Below are positions 42,834-51,611 of a stretch of 64,000 nucleotides of DNA, piece after piece. Each line of letters begins with the position of its first letter. Positions within the stretch are counted from its first letter, which is position 1. A program made the translations under genes and the position numbers. A model generated the notes under the pieces. It was not told the DNA's origin. It saw only the letters and a list, made by a program, of their open reading frames with translations, and ran no database searches. Origin of the DNA: Candidatus Thiodiazotropha sp. (ex Monitilora ramsayi) (lineage in GTDB: Bacteria > Pseudomonadota > Gammaproteobacteria > Chromatiales > Chromatiaceae); contig JAHXIO010000027.1 in the NCBI GenBank assembly GCA_025655595.1, positions 1 to 64,000 of the forward strand, written 5' to 3'.

Positions 42834-44092
42834 TGGCGATCCTCTCCCTTGCCTTCAAAAGCCTGTTGAATCGCCGCTTTACCGCGACCCTGATCCTGGT
42901 CAGCATCGCGCTCAGCGTCTCGCTGCTGCTGGGTGTGGAACGGTTACGGGTGGAGTCACGCAACAGCTTTGCCAACACCATCTCCGGCACGGACCTGGTG
43001 GTCGGCGCCCGTAGCGGCGCCATCAACCTGCTGCTCTACTCGGTATTCCGGATCGGGGACGCCACCAATAACATTTCATGGAAGAGCTACCGCAAGTTTG
43101 CCGACCACTCCCTGGTGAAGTGGACAATCCCCATCTCGCTGGGGGACTCACACCTGGGCTACCGGGTGATGGGAACCAACCAGGACTACTTCCTGCACTA
43201 CAAGTACGCCCGGAAGCGATCCCTTGCCTTCGACCAGGGTCAGCCGTTTGAGCAGGTCTACCAGGCGGTTCTCGGCCACGAGGTCGCAGAGATGCTGAAC
43301 TACCGCATCGGCCAGAAAATCGTCATCGCCCACGGCGCAGGCAAGACCAGCTTCGCCATGCATGATGACAAGCCGTTTGAGGTGGTAGGCATACTCGAAC
43401 CGACGGGCACACCGGTTGATCGCACGGTCCATGTGCCCCTGGAAGGGATCGAAGCGATACATTCGGACTGGATTGCCGGAAGACAGGTTCCCGGACTTAA
43501 ACTGAGTGCCGAAGATACCCTGAAAAAAAACCTCACGCCCAAACAGATCACCGCGTTCATGGTCGGCCTGAAGAGCAAGCTCGCCACCTTCCGGGTCCAG
43601 CGTGAGATCAATGACTACCGCAAGGAACCGCTGCTGGCCATCCTGCCCGGCGTGGCGCTGCAACAGCTCTGGGACCTAATGAGTGTGGCGGAGAATGCCC
43701 TGCTGGTTGTCACGATTCTGGTAGTGGCGGTAGGGCTGATCGGCATGTTGACCGTGATGCTGGCCGGACTCAATGAAAGGCGGCGTGAAATGGCCATACT
43801 GCGCTCGGTGGGAGCCCGCCCGGGTCATGTCCTGCTGCTGGTCACCGGAGAGAGCCTGCTGCTGAGCCTGGTCGGAATGGCCCTGGGCCTGCTCCTGCTC
43901 TACCTGGGGCTGTTTATCGCCCAACCCTTTATCGAGGCTAACTACGGTCTCCACATACCGATCGACTTCCCATCACTCCGTGAGTGGATGATACTGGGAC
44001 TGGTGGGAACTTCCGGCATGATTATCGGCCTAATACCCGGATTTCGCGCTTATCGTTACTCCCTGTCCGACGGAATGAGCATACGTCTGTAA
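42833..44092 (+). CDS. FtsX/MacB-like ABC permease, zinc operon
   Basis: 419 aa. One TM segment near the N-terminus, a periplasmic domain (about 40-280) and three TM segments in the C-terminal third (LLVVTILVVAVGLIGMLTVM, LSLVGMALGLLLLYLGLF, MIIGLIPGFRAY), the FtsX/MacB topology. MAILRSVGARPGHVLLLV is the conserved coupling segment. Overlaps the ATPase gene by 1 nt. Such permeases usually act by mechanotransmission rather than classical import, so the role in zinc homeostasis is unclear (zrgC position). Confidence 0.9.
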   Translation: MAILSLAFKSLLNRRFTATLILVSIALSVSLLLGVERLRVESRNSFANTISGTDLVVGARSGAINLLLYSVFRIGDATNNISWKSYRKFADHSLVKWTIPISLGDSHLGYRVMGTNQDYFLHYKYARKRSLAFDQGQPFEQVYQAVLGHEVAEMLNYRIGQKIVIAHGAGKTSFAMHDDKPFEVVGILEPTGTPVDRTVHVPLEGIEAIHSDWIAGRQVPGLKLSAEDTLKKNLTPKQITAFMVGLKSKLATFRVQREINDYRKEPLLAILPGVALQQLWDLMSVAENALLVVTILVVAVGLIGMLTVMLAGLNERRREMAILRSVGARPGHVLLLVTGESLLLSLVGMALGLLLLYLGLFIAQPFIEANYGLHIPIDFPSLREWMILGLVGTSGMIIGLIPGFRAYRYSLSDGMSIRL

Positions 44093-44102
44093 AAGGCTAC
44101 CC

Positions 44103-44627
44103 ATGAAACCCCGATTCACACTTGCGCTGATCCTAATTGCGTTACTCTGCCTCAACACCGCGTTTGCCGAACAGGTGCCGGAGCTGGAGTGGGACGCCAT
44201 GATTCCCGAGGACTATCGTCCGGACAAGATCTTGTCGCAGTTTGGCAATATCGACGATCTGGCTGACGATGACCCCAGAGCCCAAAAGGTGCTGGAGGAG
44301 CTGCAAGCAGCCTGGAATGCTGCCCCGGTGGTGGAGAGCCTGGACGGGAAACGGATCAAGCTGCCCGGCTTTGTTGTTCCAATCGAGGGTGATGGAGAGA
44401 AGCTCAGCGAATTTCTTCTGGTTCCCTACTACGGCGCCTGCATTCATGTACCCCCGCCTCCTGCCAACCAGACAGTCTACGTCAAGGTACCAGAGGGGGA
44501 TGCAAAGATACGCCAAGCCTTCGATACGGTCTGGGTAACCGGCACCCTCAGCGCAAAGCCATTCAACACCGATCTTGCAAACGCCGGATACCAGATCCAG
44601 GCTGAAGAGGTAGAGCCCTACGAATGA
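44103..44627 (+). CDS. exported DUF3299 protein, zinc operon
   Basis: 174 aa with a signal peptide (cleavage after AFA). DUF3299 signatures: PELEWDAMIPEDYRPD, KLPGFVVPIE and FLLVPYYGACIHVPPPPANQ. Found widely with ZrgA-type ABC clusters (zrgD position). It starts 10 nt after the permease and overlaps the following gene by 4 nt (ATGA). Confidence 0.87.
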   Translation: MKPRFTLALILIALLCLNTAFAEQVPELEWDAMIPEDYRPDKILSQFGNIDDLADDDPRAQKVLEELQAAWNAAPVVESLDGKRIKLPGFVVPIEGDGEKLSEFLLVPYYGACIHVPPPPANQTVYVKVPEGDAKIRQAFDTVWVTGTLSAKPFNTDLANAGYQIQAEEVEPYE

Positions 44628-44920
44628 ACACTTGGTGGCGAGCGTTTCAGGGAACGATCCTCATCACCCTCTCGCTGTGCTCCCAGGTTCAGGCAAGGGA
44701 AGCCGCGTGCCATCTGCACGCACCTGATGATTTCCCAACCTTCAGCAAACAGCCCCTGATCATACCTTCTGTAGGAAATCTCTCGGCATGTGAACGGCTG
44801 AATTCACGCCGGTTCAGCGCCCAGGGTAGATGTCACTGCACCCGGGACGGGATCGACGCTGACAACGCCCTGCCTTTTGGATCCCCCTCCGAGCCGGAAA
44901 GGCCTGATCAACTGCTCTGA
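44624..44920 (+). CDS. small exported protein at end of zinc operon
   Basis: 98 aa with a signal peptide (cleavage near VQA-REAA) and cysteines in AACHLH, SACE and RCHCTRDG. It overlaps the DUF3299 stop by 4 nt, so it is translationally coupled. It occupies the zrgE position; function unknown. An inverted REP half unit starts about 20 nt downstream. Confidence 0.7.
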   Translation: MNTWWRAFQGTILITLSLCSQVQAREAACHLHAPDDFPTFSKQPLIIPSVGNLSACERLNSRRFSAQGRCHCTRDGIDADNALPFGSPSEPERPDQLL

Positions 44921-44940
44921 TCGACCCGTTGACGAACGCG

Positions 44941-44966
44941 TAATAGGGGACAGACCACGTTTTACT
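44941..44966. repeat. left REP arm flanking RAYT1
   Basis: TAATAGGGGACAGACCACGT then TTTACT, reverse orientation to the copies at 45732-45795 on the other side of the transposase gene. Confidence 0.8.
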
Positions 44967-44968
44967 GA

Positions 44969-45688
44969 TTAGTCACTAAACATATCCAGTGTGTCATTCT
45001 CTTTATTCAACCTCGGCCGACCCAGTATTCCTGGTATAACTCTTCTTCGCAGTGCTATTTCTATTTGCTTTTGAAAATGCTGATTACCCAGAACATAATT
45101 ACCATTTGTAGCTGTTCTTATTTGATCTATCAGGCCATCTTCTAAGTGATAACGAAACAGATCATTGTATGCACTTCTTCTTGATTCTTCAGTAAAGCCA
45201 AGCGTCTGATATGCATTATGTGGCGTTAACAAGTTAGATTCCTCTCCTTGAGCGTTCGCCCCGTAGCTAGACCAAGGATATTCTGCAGGATGCGCTACCA
45301 TCTTAGCTCGTATCGGATTAAGCTCAATATAACGATAGCAACTTAAAACGTACTCTTCATCTTGAGTCAAACAGGATCGAAATCGCCCTTCCCAGAGCGT
45401 ACCACTTCTACGATATGTACGATTGATATATTGGACATATCTTTGACCTAGTCTTTTCATTAAGCTGCCAACCCCGTGAGCCGTATGAGGTGTCAGTAGC
45501 ATATGAACATGATTAGTCATCAATACATAAGCGTGAATGTCACAACGTGACTCTCTCGCATACTGACCTAGCCAATTTAGATAGAATCGGTAATCATCAT
45601 CTGCAAAGAAGCAGGCATGCCTGTTATTTCCACGCTGGATAATATGATGGGGTATTCCTGGAAGGGTTATTCTCGCTCTTCTTGGCAT
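44969..45688 (-). CDS. REP-associated tyrosine transposase (RAYT), copy 1
   Basis: 239 aa from ATG 45688 (AAGGAGG 6 nt upstream). Y1/HUH-transposase features of the IS200-like TnpA_REP family: IPHHIIQRGNNRHACFF near the start, the HUH motif in VLMTNHVHMLLTP, the catalytic-Tyr region YVLSCYRYIELNPIRAKM, and WEGRF. It would make single-strand nicks at REP hairpins. Both flanks carry inverted GTGGTCTGTCCCC units (44941-44966 and 45732-45795), so this gene and that repeat family are likely cognate. No sign of inactivation. Confidence 0.88.
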   Translation of the reverse strand: MPRRARITLPGIPHHIIQRGNNRHACFFADDDYRFYLNWLGQYARESRCDIHAYVLMTNHVHMLLTPHTAHGVGSLMKRLGQRYVQYINRTYRRSGTLWEGRFRSCLTQDEEYVLSCYRYIELNPIRAKMVAHPAEYPWSSYGANAQGEESNLLTPHNAYQTLGFTEESRRSAYNDLFRYHLEDGLIDQIRTATNGNYVLGNQHFQKQIEIALRRRVIPGILGRPRLNKENDTLDMFSD

Positions 45689-45731
45689 GTGCAATCCTCC
45701 TTGATCGTACATATTTTTCAGTATCTAGCAG

Positions 45732-45845
45732 ATAAAACGTGGTCTGTCCCCTATTATTTTTAGCAGATAAAACGTGGTCTGTCCCCTATTATTTTAACTC
45801 TCCGTTTTATTGGGGGAACGTCAGTCTGTCCCCTATTATTTTATT
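45732..45845. repeat. REP array right of RAYT1
   Basis: Two copies of AAAACGTGGTCTGTCCCCTA (45734- and 45769-) then a TCAGTCTGTCCCCTATTATT end at 45821-45841. Confidence 0.8.
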
Positions 45846-45847
45846 TT

Positions 45848-45888
45848 CCATCTTAGCTCGTACCGGATTAAGCTCGAAAACGATAGCG
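45848..45888 (-). pseudogene. fragment of a third RAYT gene
   Basis: CCATCTTAGCTCGTACCGGA then TTAAGCTCG matches 45298-45335 within RAYT1 (encoding ELNPIRAKM). It is only about 40 bp and out of context, so it is a deletion scar. Confidence 0.7.
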
Positions 45889-46122
45889 AAGTCAGAAAAC
45901 GATAGTGGGGTCAGAGTAAATTTACTCTGTCCTCGTCTTTGTTGTCTCAATGGCGCATCCACTAGTACGAGTCGAGGGCGCACAGTTGGCCTTCACGTCA
46001 TGCTAGAAAAGAGCTCTGACCCCTAAATCCCGCTTAATGGATCACAAAAATGATAAACTCACCGGAAATGTCGGTGGTCTATATCGTATTATTTGTACGA
46101 GAGGGTTTGTAAGGACATAGCC

Positions 46123-47034
46123 ATGTTCATTACGAGAATCAGTTCAAAGATCATAAAGGTGTTTAGAGCATCTGCACTTATTTCTATATGTGGAGTACTT
46201 TTATTGTATGGTTGCGAAGATACCCAATATTATGACTCTGTGGAATCGATATCGACAAAGCCATGTGTCTGGTCTATAGGATCTTATCCTGGCTGGATTC
46301 AGCATTACCTACCGCCAGAAGAAATAGACTATACGCCATGGACACACATTCTTCACTTTGCGATGTACCCTACACACTCAGGTCGTCTTGGAAATGGGGA
46401 GATATTAGATACTGAAGCAGACGCTGCTGTATCAGCAGGACACGCTGCCGGTGTTCCTGTTGTCCTTGTGGTTGGAGGTGAAGGGTATGGCGACGAATTC
46501 ATTGTTGCAACCGATGAAGTACATAGACCTCAATTCATACAAGATATCATCAATCGCGTTACCAACCATGGATACGATGGTATATCGGTTGACTGGGAAG
46601 AGAATGTAGCTGGACATGAAGATCAGCTCATCGCCCTTGTACAAGAACTTCGCAATGCCTTAGACGGAATAAACACAAACTTACTGTTACTCATAGACGT
46701 TGTAGAAGGCTTGGTACCACCCTCGGTTGTAGCTCAGATAGTGGATGATGTCGACTCCGTCAATATCATGAGTTACTGGGATGAAGGAGTTGATCAAGTA
46801 GATGCGTATTTGGCATCGGGTATCCCAGCTTCAAAAATCGTTTTGGGGGTTGGTCTTTCCCACGACTACTTTGACCTGACACCAGAGCATGTCGAAAACA
46901 AAATTTCTATTGTCAAAAACCTCAAGCTGCGCGGCTTAGAATCATGGGCTATGCATGACATTGATGATTGGAATGATCCGCGCTTGCAACCTTTACGCGA
47001 TCTTTTGGCAGACGCGGATAATTTCTGTTCATAA
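46123..47034 (+). CDS. GH18 chitinase-like lipoprotein
   Basis: 303 aa from ATG 46123 (AAGGA upstream). Lipobox LYGC indicates a lipoprotein. The GH18 TIM-barrel motif is YDGISVDWEEN; the usual DxxDxDxE reads D-G-I-S-V-D-W-E, keeping the catalytic Glu but with Ser at the first Asp of DxDxE. The SVNIMSYWDEG and KIVLGVGLSHDY strands also fit GH18. Chitin-like glycan hydrolysis or binding is possible; activity may be altered by the substitution. Confidence 0.78.
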   Translation: MFITRISSKIIKVFRASALISICGVLLLYGCEDTQYYDSVESISTKPCVWSIGSYPGWIQHYLPPEEIDYTPWTHILHFAMYPTHSGRLGNGEILDTEADAAVSAGHAAGVPVVLVVGGEGYGDEFIVATDEVHRPQFIQDIINRVTNHGYDGISVDWEENVAGHEDQLIALVQELRNALDGINTNLLLLIDVVEGLVPPSVVAQIVDDVDSVNIMSYWDEGVDQVDAYLASGIPASKIVLGVGLSHDYFDLTPEHVENKISIVKNLKLRGLESWAMHDIDDWNDPRLQPLRDLLADADNFCS

Positions 47035-47054
47035 AATAATTATTTGTGTACCGA

Positions 47055-47165
47055 TCAGCGGGGTCAGATTAAATTCACTCTGACCCCATCATCCAAATAT
47101 GGTCTGTCCCCTATTATTCTTTTTCTGCACCTAACAGAGATAACGTGGTCTGCCCCCTATTATTT
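47055..47165. repeat. REP cluster after GH18 gene
   Basis: GCGGGGTCAGATTAAATTCA with CTCTGACCCC palindrome, then ATGGTCTGTCCCCTATTATT and AACGTGGTCTGCCCCCTATT units. Confidence 0.8.
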
Positions 47166-47200
47166 CCAATGCGGCATTCTCCTTGCTAGCGTGTGGAGAA

Positions 47201-47719
47201 TCATCTCAACGCGCTCTCTTTTTGCTTCTTCTGGGATATGGGAATTGTCTTGCAGTTCTCAAACGAGATGTTGCCAGGTAAATAGAATCGTATTTGCGCG
47301 TTCATAATCCCGGTTACTTCCATGCCTTCAATCACTTTGCAGCCGGCTGATTTGACCACATCGCGCACGGTTTCGGTTGCAGAGTCGCAGCCCAATACTA
47401 TTACAGCATCATACTGTTCTGCACATTTCTGTAGCCTCTTCCGCTTTCCTGATGTCCACATACACATAAACCATTCGTGAGAAGGAATGCTCCTGAAAAC
47501 TTTTGTTTTTACGCCATGATCTTCTAGTCGGGATTGCAGCGTTGCTATGTATTGTTCGAAAGGAGCTGATTTCAGGAAGTTTCTAAAGAACCGAATGAAA
47601 GGCTTCTTCTCTCGCACTGCAACAGTCACTGCAGGACACATGTAGCAGGGAACGATCAAGGCTGAACTTAGTCCTACAACTTCGGAAACGACATCTAGAT
47701 CATTGAAATGGATTGGCAT
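47201..47719 (-). CDS. hypothetical cytoplasmic protein, Cys-containing alpha/beta
   Basis: 172 aa; GGAGGAGAG precedes the ATG. Not assigned to a family. Visible are VPCYMCPA near residue 25, a Rossmann-like strand DAVIVLGCDSATETVRDVVK and CKVIEGMEVTGIMNAQIRFY. The Cys positions could bind metal or take part in redox chemistry. An upstream region of about 125 bp with an FNR-like box (about 47940) is repeated at 58010-58140. Confidence 0.6.
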   Translation of the reverse strand: MPIHFNDLDVVSEVVGLSSALIVPCYMCPAVTVAVREKKPFIRFFRNFLKSAPFEQYIATLQSRLEDHGVKTKVFRSIPSHEWFMCMWTSGKRKRLQKCAEQYDAVIVLGCDSATETVRDVVKSAGCKVIEGMEVTGIMNAQIRFYLPGNISFENCKTIPISQKKQKESALR

Positions 47720-47835
47720 TTCTCTCTCCTCCTTTCTTCACCGTTTCTTTAAGCCTAACAGGTGGATTTGTGGACGCCTTGAATATTGTAATATATGAAC
47801 ATAGTTCAAATATGGTTCTCACATACGACAGAACA

Positions 47836-47957
47836 GACACACGGGCAGGATGGAAAGATTGAAATGACGCCTGCATCCTGCTTGAAGTGATTTTCACCTA
47901 TTCATCAATAGGTTAACAGGTCATCCCTTAAGGTAAACTTGATTGAGGTCATCTCAT
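47836..47957 (-). promoter_or_regulatory. promoter-like block with FNR-like site, repeated at 58010-58140
   Basis: Shared features on the plus strand are GGGCAG.ATGGAAAG.TTGAAA, GCATCCTGCTTG, ATTCRTCAAYAGRTTAACAG and CTTGATYRARGTCATCTCA. On the minus strand the last reads ATGAC-CTCA-ATCAA, one good half of the FNR/CRP-family TTGAT-N4-ATCAA dyad. It lies about 220 nt before the 47719 start. Confidence 0.5.
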
Positions 47958-48266
47958 GCGTTGGTAATAAACAGGGCTAGATAGGAATAATCTCTAATAT
48001 TAGAAACTATCGCTCTCTGGCCAGTTTTTTGCACATCATGAATACTCATTCAGCTTCAACTCAGAATGGTAATGATTATCAGTTGTCACCGACCCTTTTA
48101 TTGCGGTTTTTTCATTGCTCTCTGACCCGGTTTTACGCTTTATCCTGTCAGTAATCATGGTCTGTCCCCAATTGTTCACTCGTCATTTGGATACTCCTCT
48201 AGCGACATTGTCGCTGATTTAAAGTATCCGTTAAACTGGGGGAGGTTCAGTCTGTCCCCTATTGTT

Positions 48267-48345
48267 CTTTCTTGGCATGTGCAATCCTCCTTGATCGTAC
48301 AAACTCGCAAGTATCTAACTGATAAAACGTGGTCTGTCCCCTATT
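48267..48345 (-). pseudogene. RAYT1-type leader scar
   Basis: TTTCTTGGCATGTGCAATCC then TCCTTGATCGTAC repeats RAYT1's start codon, ribosome-binding site and leader (45670-45760), followed by the same REP unit. The coding body is missing, consistent with an internal deletion that left the 5' end. Confidence 0.72.
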
Positions 48346-48369
48346 ATTACTTGGTCTGTCCCCTATTGT

Positions 48370-49233
48370 TCAAAAAGGCTTGGTAGATACGTCAGCAGCG
48401 TTAAAAATGTGTACGCCGCCAAAGACGTTTCCCGGGTTGGCTCTTGCATGAAACAAAAAGAGGTCTTCGTCTGGCGAGGAAAGCTCCCAACCCCATAATG
48501 GCCCCTTGCTGTAAAACATTGATTTCGCAATACTAGGTACAATTTTATTTTCGCTTTTTTTCAGCTGACCCTGAATATCTTTGTAAAAAACCTCAAGTGA
48601 TTGTTTCAATGAATTTCTTATCGCTTCTTTGAATTCATTGCTGTAGCGAATTTGTTGTACCTCGGCCATACCAAAAATATGGCTGACATACTGCCCGGTC
48701 CATTTTCCATCTCCTTGGGTAATGCGCAGCACCAGCATCAGATCTGAGCGTTTGACCCCGTCCGTTTCCAGATACATGAACGGCTGAAGTTTATACGCAT
48801 CACCACTGACGGGATTACTACTGAAAGTAAGGGAGGCTGGCATTTGTCCGTTTTGTTGGGACTTGTTTATTACATCCGTAGCCATATTTGGCAGATCAAG
48901 AACCGAAAACGAAGCCATACCTTTCGTGGCTCCTTCGGTGTCGGCGGACATAGATGAATTCATTGCTGCAACACCGAGAGGGCCGAAAAGTACCGCACCT
49001 AAAAGGATACCATTGCCAGACGTTGGAGATTTACGTACAACTAGATTGCTATCGGAAACCACATTTGCGCCAATTGGTAGATCCCACTCCGATGGAACAA
49101 AGCTCTCTGCATAGATTGATGAAGGCTTTGAAGCATTTGTAGAGGGGCGCGTCATAGTGCTGACGCAAGCTGAGAGGTTCAGCAACACTAGGGAAAGAAA
49201 AAAAGTTTTTATGAAGAGTTTTTGTTGAAACAT
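48370..49233 (-). CDS. hypothetical lipoprotein
   Basis: 287 aa. Lipobox LSAC at Cys23. A Gly/Ala-rich segment (LLGAVLFGPLGVAAMNSSMS) near residue 78-97 may be a second membrane-associated helix. No family recognised. The stop codon sits beside a GTCTGTCCCCTATTGTTC REP unit. Confidence 0.6.
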   Translation of the reverse strand: MFQQKLFIKTFFLSLVLLNLSACVSTMTRPSTNASKPSSIYAESFVPSEWDLPIGANVVSDSNLVVRKSPTSGNGILLGAVLFGPLGVAAMNSSMSADTEGATKGMASFSVLDLPNMATDVINKSQQNGQMPASLTFSSNPVSGDAYKLQPFMYLETDGVKRSDLMLVLRITQGDGKWTGQYVSHIFGMAEVQQIRYSNEFKEAIRNSLKQSLEVFYKDIQGQLKKSENKIVPSIAKSMFYSKGPLWGWELSSPDEDLFLFHARANPGNVFGGVHIFNAADVSTKPF

Positions 49234-49619
49234 TGGAGTTCCTTTGTTCTTTAATTAGAGATCCTAAACATGCCTAACGTCCCAATAAATGGCAGGAACG
49301 CAGCGGCGAGGTATAACAGGAGGCAGACCGCAGTTAAATACAATAATTATAGTTATTGCTAACTAATAATCGTGATCTGTCCCCTATTGTTTCCTTTAAT
49401 GCAATTTTACTCTGACCCCATTTTATTCTATTACAACTATTGCTAACTAATAATCGTGGTCTGTCCCCTATTATTTCTCCCGGTAACTTGAGAAAAGGGT
49501 ACTGACCCCTTATATTGCTATAAACCGTGGTCTGTCCCCTATTATCAACGGCATAGTGTCGCTCAATAAAAGTCTCCGTTAAACTGGGGGAGGTTCAGTC
49601 TGTCCCCTATTATTTTCTT
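49234..49619. repeat. REP-rich intergenic region
   Basis: Includes an inverted pair at 49320-49395 (GGCAGACCGCAGTT ... AATCGTGATCTGTCCCCTAT), further GTGGTCTGTCCCC copies at about 49455, 49525, an AAAAGGGTACTGACCCCTTA palindrome at 49493-49513 and a CTCCGTTAAACTGGGGGAGG unit at 49566-49616. No gene. Confidence 0.75.
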
Positions 49620-49862
49620 TTAATAGTTGAGAAATTCGGAGAAAGTGTTTCCGTTAACTCCTGCGATTATGACTACAGTACCAAAGAAAATAGGTATACC
49701 AACATATGCCAATCTATAAAGCCATAGACCTTTGCCTCTTCCCCAATAGTCAATCATTGCCTTAAGCTTTCCAGTTGCCTCATCATGATTTAGGCTTCTA
49801 TATAGAAACAAACATGCTATTGAAACGAAAAATACCCCAATCGCCACAGTTACTAAATTCAT
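49620..49862 (-). CDS. small two-TM membrane protein
   Basis: 80 aa with hydrophobic segments at about 3-22 and 50-70 and a basic loop (GRGKGLWLYR). Not recognised. It is embedded between REP arrays. Confidence 0.5.
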   Translation of the reverse strand: MNLVTVAIGVFFVSIACLFLYRSLNHDEATGKLKAMIDYWGRGKGLWLYRLAYVGIPIFFGTVVIIAGVNGNTFSEFLNY

Positions 49863-50415
49863 TTATATCTCCATATTTTTCTATTTGTATACCGCTATGC
49901 ATAGCAGTATAAAAGTAGGATCAAAGTATACTTACTCTGACCCCGTTATTTCCGCTTTCTGATAAAACGTGGTCGTCCCCTATTATTCCGTATTCCGGGT
50001 CAAAGATGAATAATCGCTAATATAAGAAACAATTACTCTCTGACTCGGTTTTTCTTGGGATCTGTTTATTTTTACTCTGACCTGATTTCATGTTCAAACG
50101 TGGCCTACCCCCTATTACTCTAATTCGCCTGTATCAAACTGATAAAACGTGGTCTGTCCCCTATTATTCGATTATTCCTTTTATTGTTATTCGTCATTCC
50201 TGTAAACCGTGGTCTGTCCCCTATTATTCAATTTAAATGATAAACCGTGGTCTGTCCCCTATTGTTTATCTTCCTTGATAAGTATATTGTCAGGCTACTA
50301 TAACCAGAATCTCCTGATGATTAAAATTAGTTTTTACACTGACCCAAAACTTTAGTTTTTACACTGACCCAAAACTTTACAAACTTTATGGTCTGTCCCC
50401 TATTATTCTCAATAA
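49863..50415. repeat. REP-rich region, direct copy of 52415-52705 block plus RAYT2 leader scar
   Basis: 49918-50169 is a near-identical direct repeat of 52415-52667. 50229-50268 matches 52667-52705. 50272-50345 matches the RAYT2 leader (52327-52411), including two GTTTTTACACTGACCC units. No gene. Confidence 0.8.
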
Positions 50416-50967
50416 TTAATCACTATTTCCTATGTATATAAATATACGCACAATTGCATCTTTTCTTGTCAGATGGTAGATATCCAATCTAATGATATTT
50501 TCACTGCCGGAATTTTGAAATATAACTCCGTATTTATAGACTTCTTTCTCTTTAACTTCATCAATTTTTTCTTTTGTTGACAGACCGCGACTTAGTACAA
50601 ATGAAGCGATATTATCAAAATCGACATCAACCACACCTTCATTTTCTTCCATATCAAATTCACATTGAACTGCTAACTCAGTATCAAAATCTAAGTAAAT
50701 TGAACAAAAGGGTGATAGTTCTTCATTAATTACGGTATTTAGAGAGAATAACTTTTTGAAATCTGAGTATAATATACCTGCAAAGGACTCATTTGTAATA
50801 AGTTTTAAAGCTTGAGATACAGTATCAACCCTCAGAGACTTTAAAGCTTCAAAACCATCATGGTCGGAAATAAGAGAGTCATCAGTCTTCTCAGTTTCTT
50901 GCTCTTCGAAATCTGACTCAACTGAGTCATCGTCGAGATAGTCATCTTCTACCTCATAATCTGCCAC
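50416..50967 (-). CDS. acidic orphan protein, upstream partner of small acidic gene
   Basis: 183 aa, N-terminal 40 residues nearly all Asp/Glu/Ser (EVEDDYLDDDSVESDFEEQE). The rest is a mixed alpha/beta domain (SIYLDFDTELAVQCEFDMEE, NIIRLDIYHLTRKDAIVRIF). No family recognised. It lies 30 nt after the 50998 gene on the same strand, so the two are probably co-transcribed. Very low GC suggests recent acquisition. Confidence 0.55.
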   Translation of the reverse strand: MADYEVEDDYLDDDSVESDFEEQETEKTDDSLISDHDGFEALKSLRVDTVSQALKLITNESFAGILYSDFKKLFSLNTVINEELSPFCSIYLDFDTELAVQCEFDMEENEGVVDVDFDNIASFVLSRGLSTKEKIDEVKEKEVYKYGVIFQNSGSENIIRLDIYHLTRKDAIVRIFIYIGNSD

Positions 50968-50997
50968 ACACTTTGATCTGGCATATACTGCGCCTAG

Positions 50998-51330
50998 TCA
51001 TTTTAATAATTCGGTGAAATCATCCGCAAACATATCGCCAGTACTACCGCTTAGAAAATCAAGCATTGTTGTGCTCCCTTTGTTTATTCGAATGTATTCA
51101 AGGCCTTCTAAATCGTTTGAATATTGATCCGTGAATTTATGAAAGTCATCAGTATCAAATATGTTGGTAAGCAATGCTTTGAACTCATTGGCTCTTTCTA
51201 AATCGCTTGAATATTTATTCTGGTTTGGATAGTCATAAACCTTGACGAAAGCTTCCGTTAATTCACGTTGAATATCTTCATCTTCGAATCTGAAGCTAAT
51301 ACTTACATTCATTTCCATAGTGTTTTCCAT
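50998..51330 (-). CDS. small acidic orphan protein
   Basis: 110 aa (or 106 from the second ATG). Rich in Asp, Glu, Phe and Tyr. Not recognised. Forms a pair with the 50416 gene; the pair is flanked by REP arrays and a RAYT gene. A toxin-antitoxin or immunity-type pair is conceivable but no motif shows it. Confidence 0.55.
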   Translation of the reverse strand: MENTMEMNVSISFRFEDEDIQRELTEAFVKVYDYPNQNKYSSDLERANEFKALLTNIFDTDDFHKFTDQYSNDLEGLEYIRINKGSTTMLDFLSGSTGDMFADDFTELLK

Positions 51331-51354
51331 ATTTCTTAGTTTAAGTTATAAATG

Positions 51355-51500
51355 CAAAAATTATCAGTTGTCACCGTTCCCTTTATTGCTCAAACCGATG
51401 GAGGTCAAAAGGATGTGGAATAGCAGGGGGCAGACCACGGTTAAATACAATAATTACAGTTATTACTTACTAATAATCGTGGTCTGACGTTCCCCCAATA
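51355..51500. repeat. TCAGTTGTCACC unit and inverted REP pair
   Basis: TTATCAGTTGTCACCGTTCC at 51360, then GGGGGCAGACCACGGTT and AATCGTGGTCTGACGTTCCC (51427-51495) facing each other, the latter fused to an inverted CTCCGTTTTATTGGGGGAAC unit. Confidence 0.75.
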
Positions 51501-51611
51501 AAACGGACAATTTTAGTTAAGGGCATGGACTTACTTCAATTCAGTGGACACCCGCTCGATTAACGTCATTTGCTCCTCATAAGCCTCTGGACTTATATTT
51601 CCTGAGAGTTT

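Larger units (their letters stand above)
45689..46122. other. REP array with RAYT remnant
   Basis: Holds two tandem GATAAAACGTGGTCTGTCCC units, a CTCCGTTTTATTGGGGGAAC unit, a RAYT coding fragment (45848-45888), and a GGGGTCAGAGTAAA palindrome (45908-45933). No gene. Confidence 0.7.
47720..48369. other. intergenic: repeated promoter-like block, REPs, RAYT scar
   Basis: 47836-47957 is the promoter-like block shared with 58010-58140. 47968-48030 is an imperfect GGGTCAGAG-type palindrome, 48075-48105 a TCAGTTGTCACCGACCC unit, 48150-48180 and 48226-48265 REP ends, and 48267-48345 a RAYT leader scar. No gene seen. Confidence 0.65.

Noticed and set aside
44969-45688. RAYT1 considered as IS200/IS605 TnpA
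   Set aside because: It is longer than IS200 TnpA (about 150 aa), has the IPHHIIQRG and RYIELNP signatures of RAYTs, and no tnpB or IS200-type ends are present.
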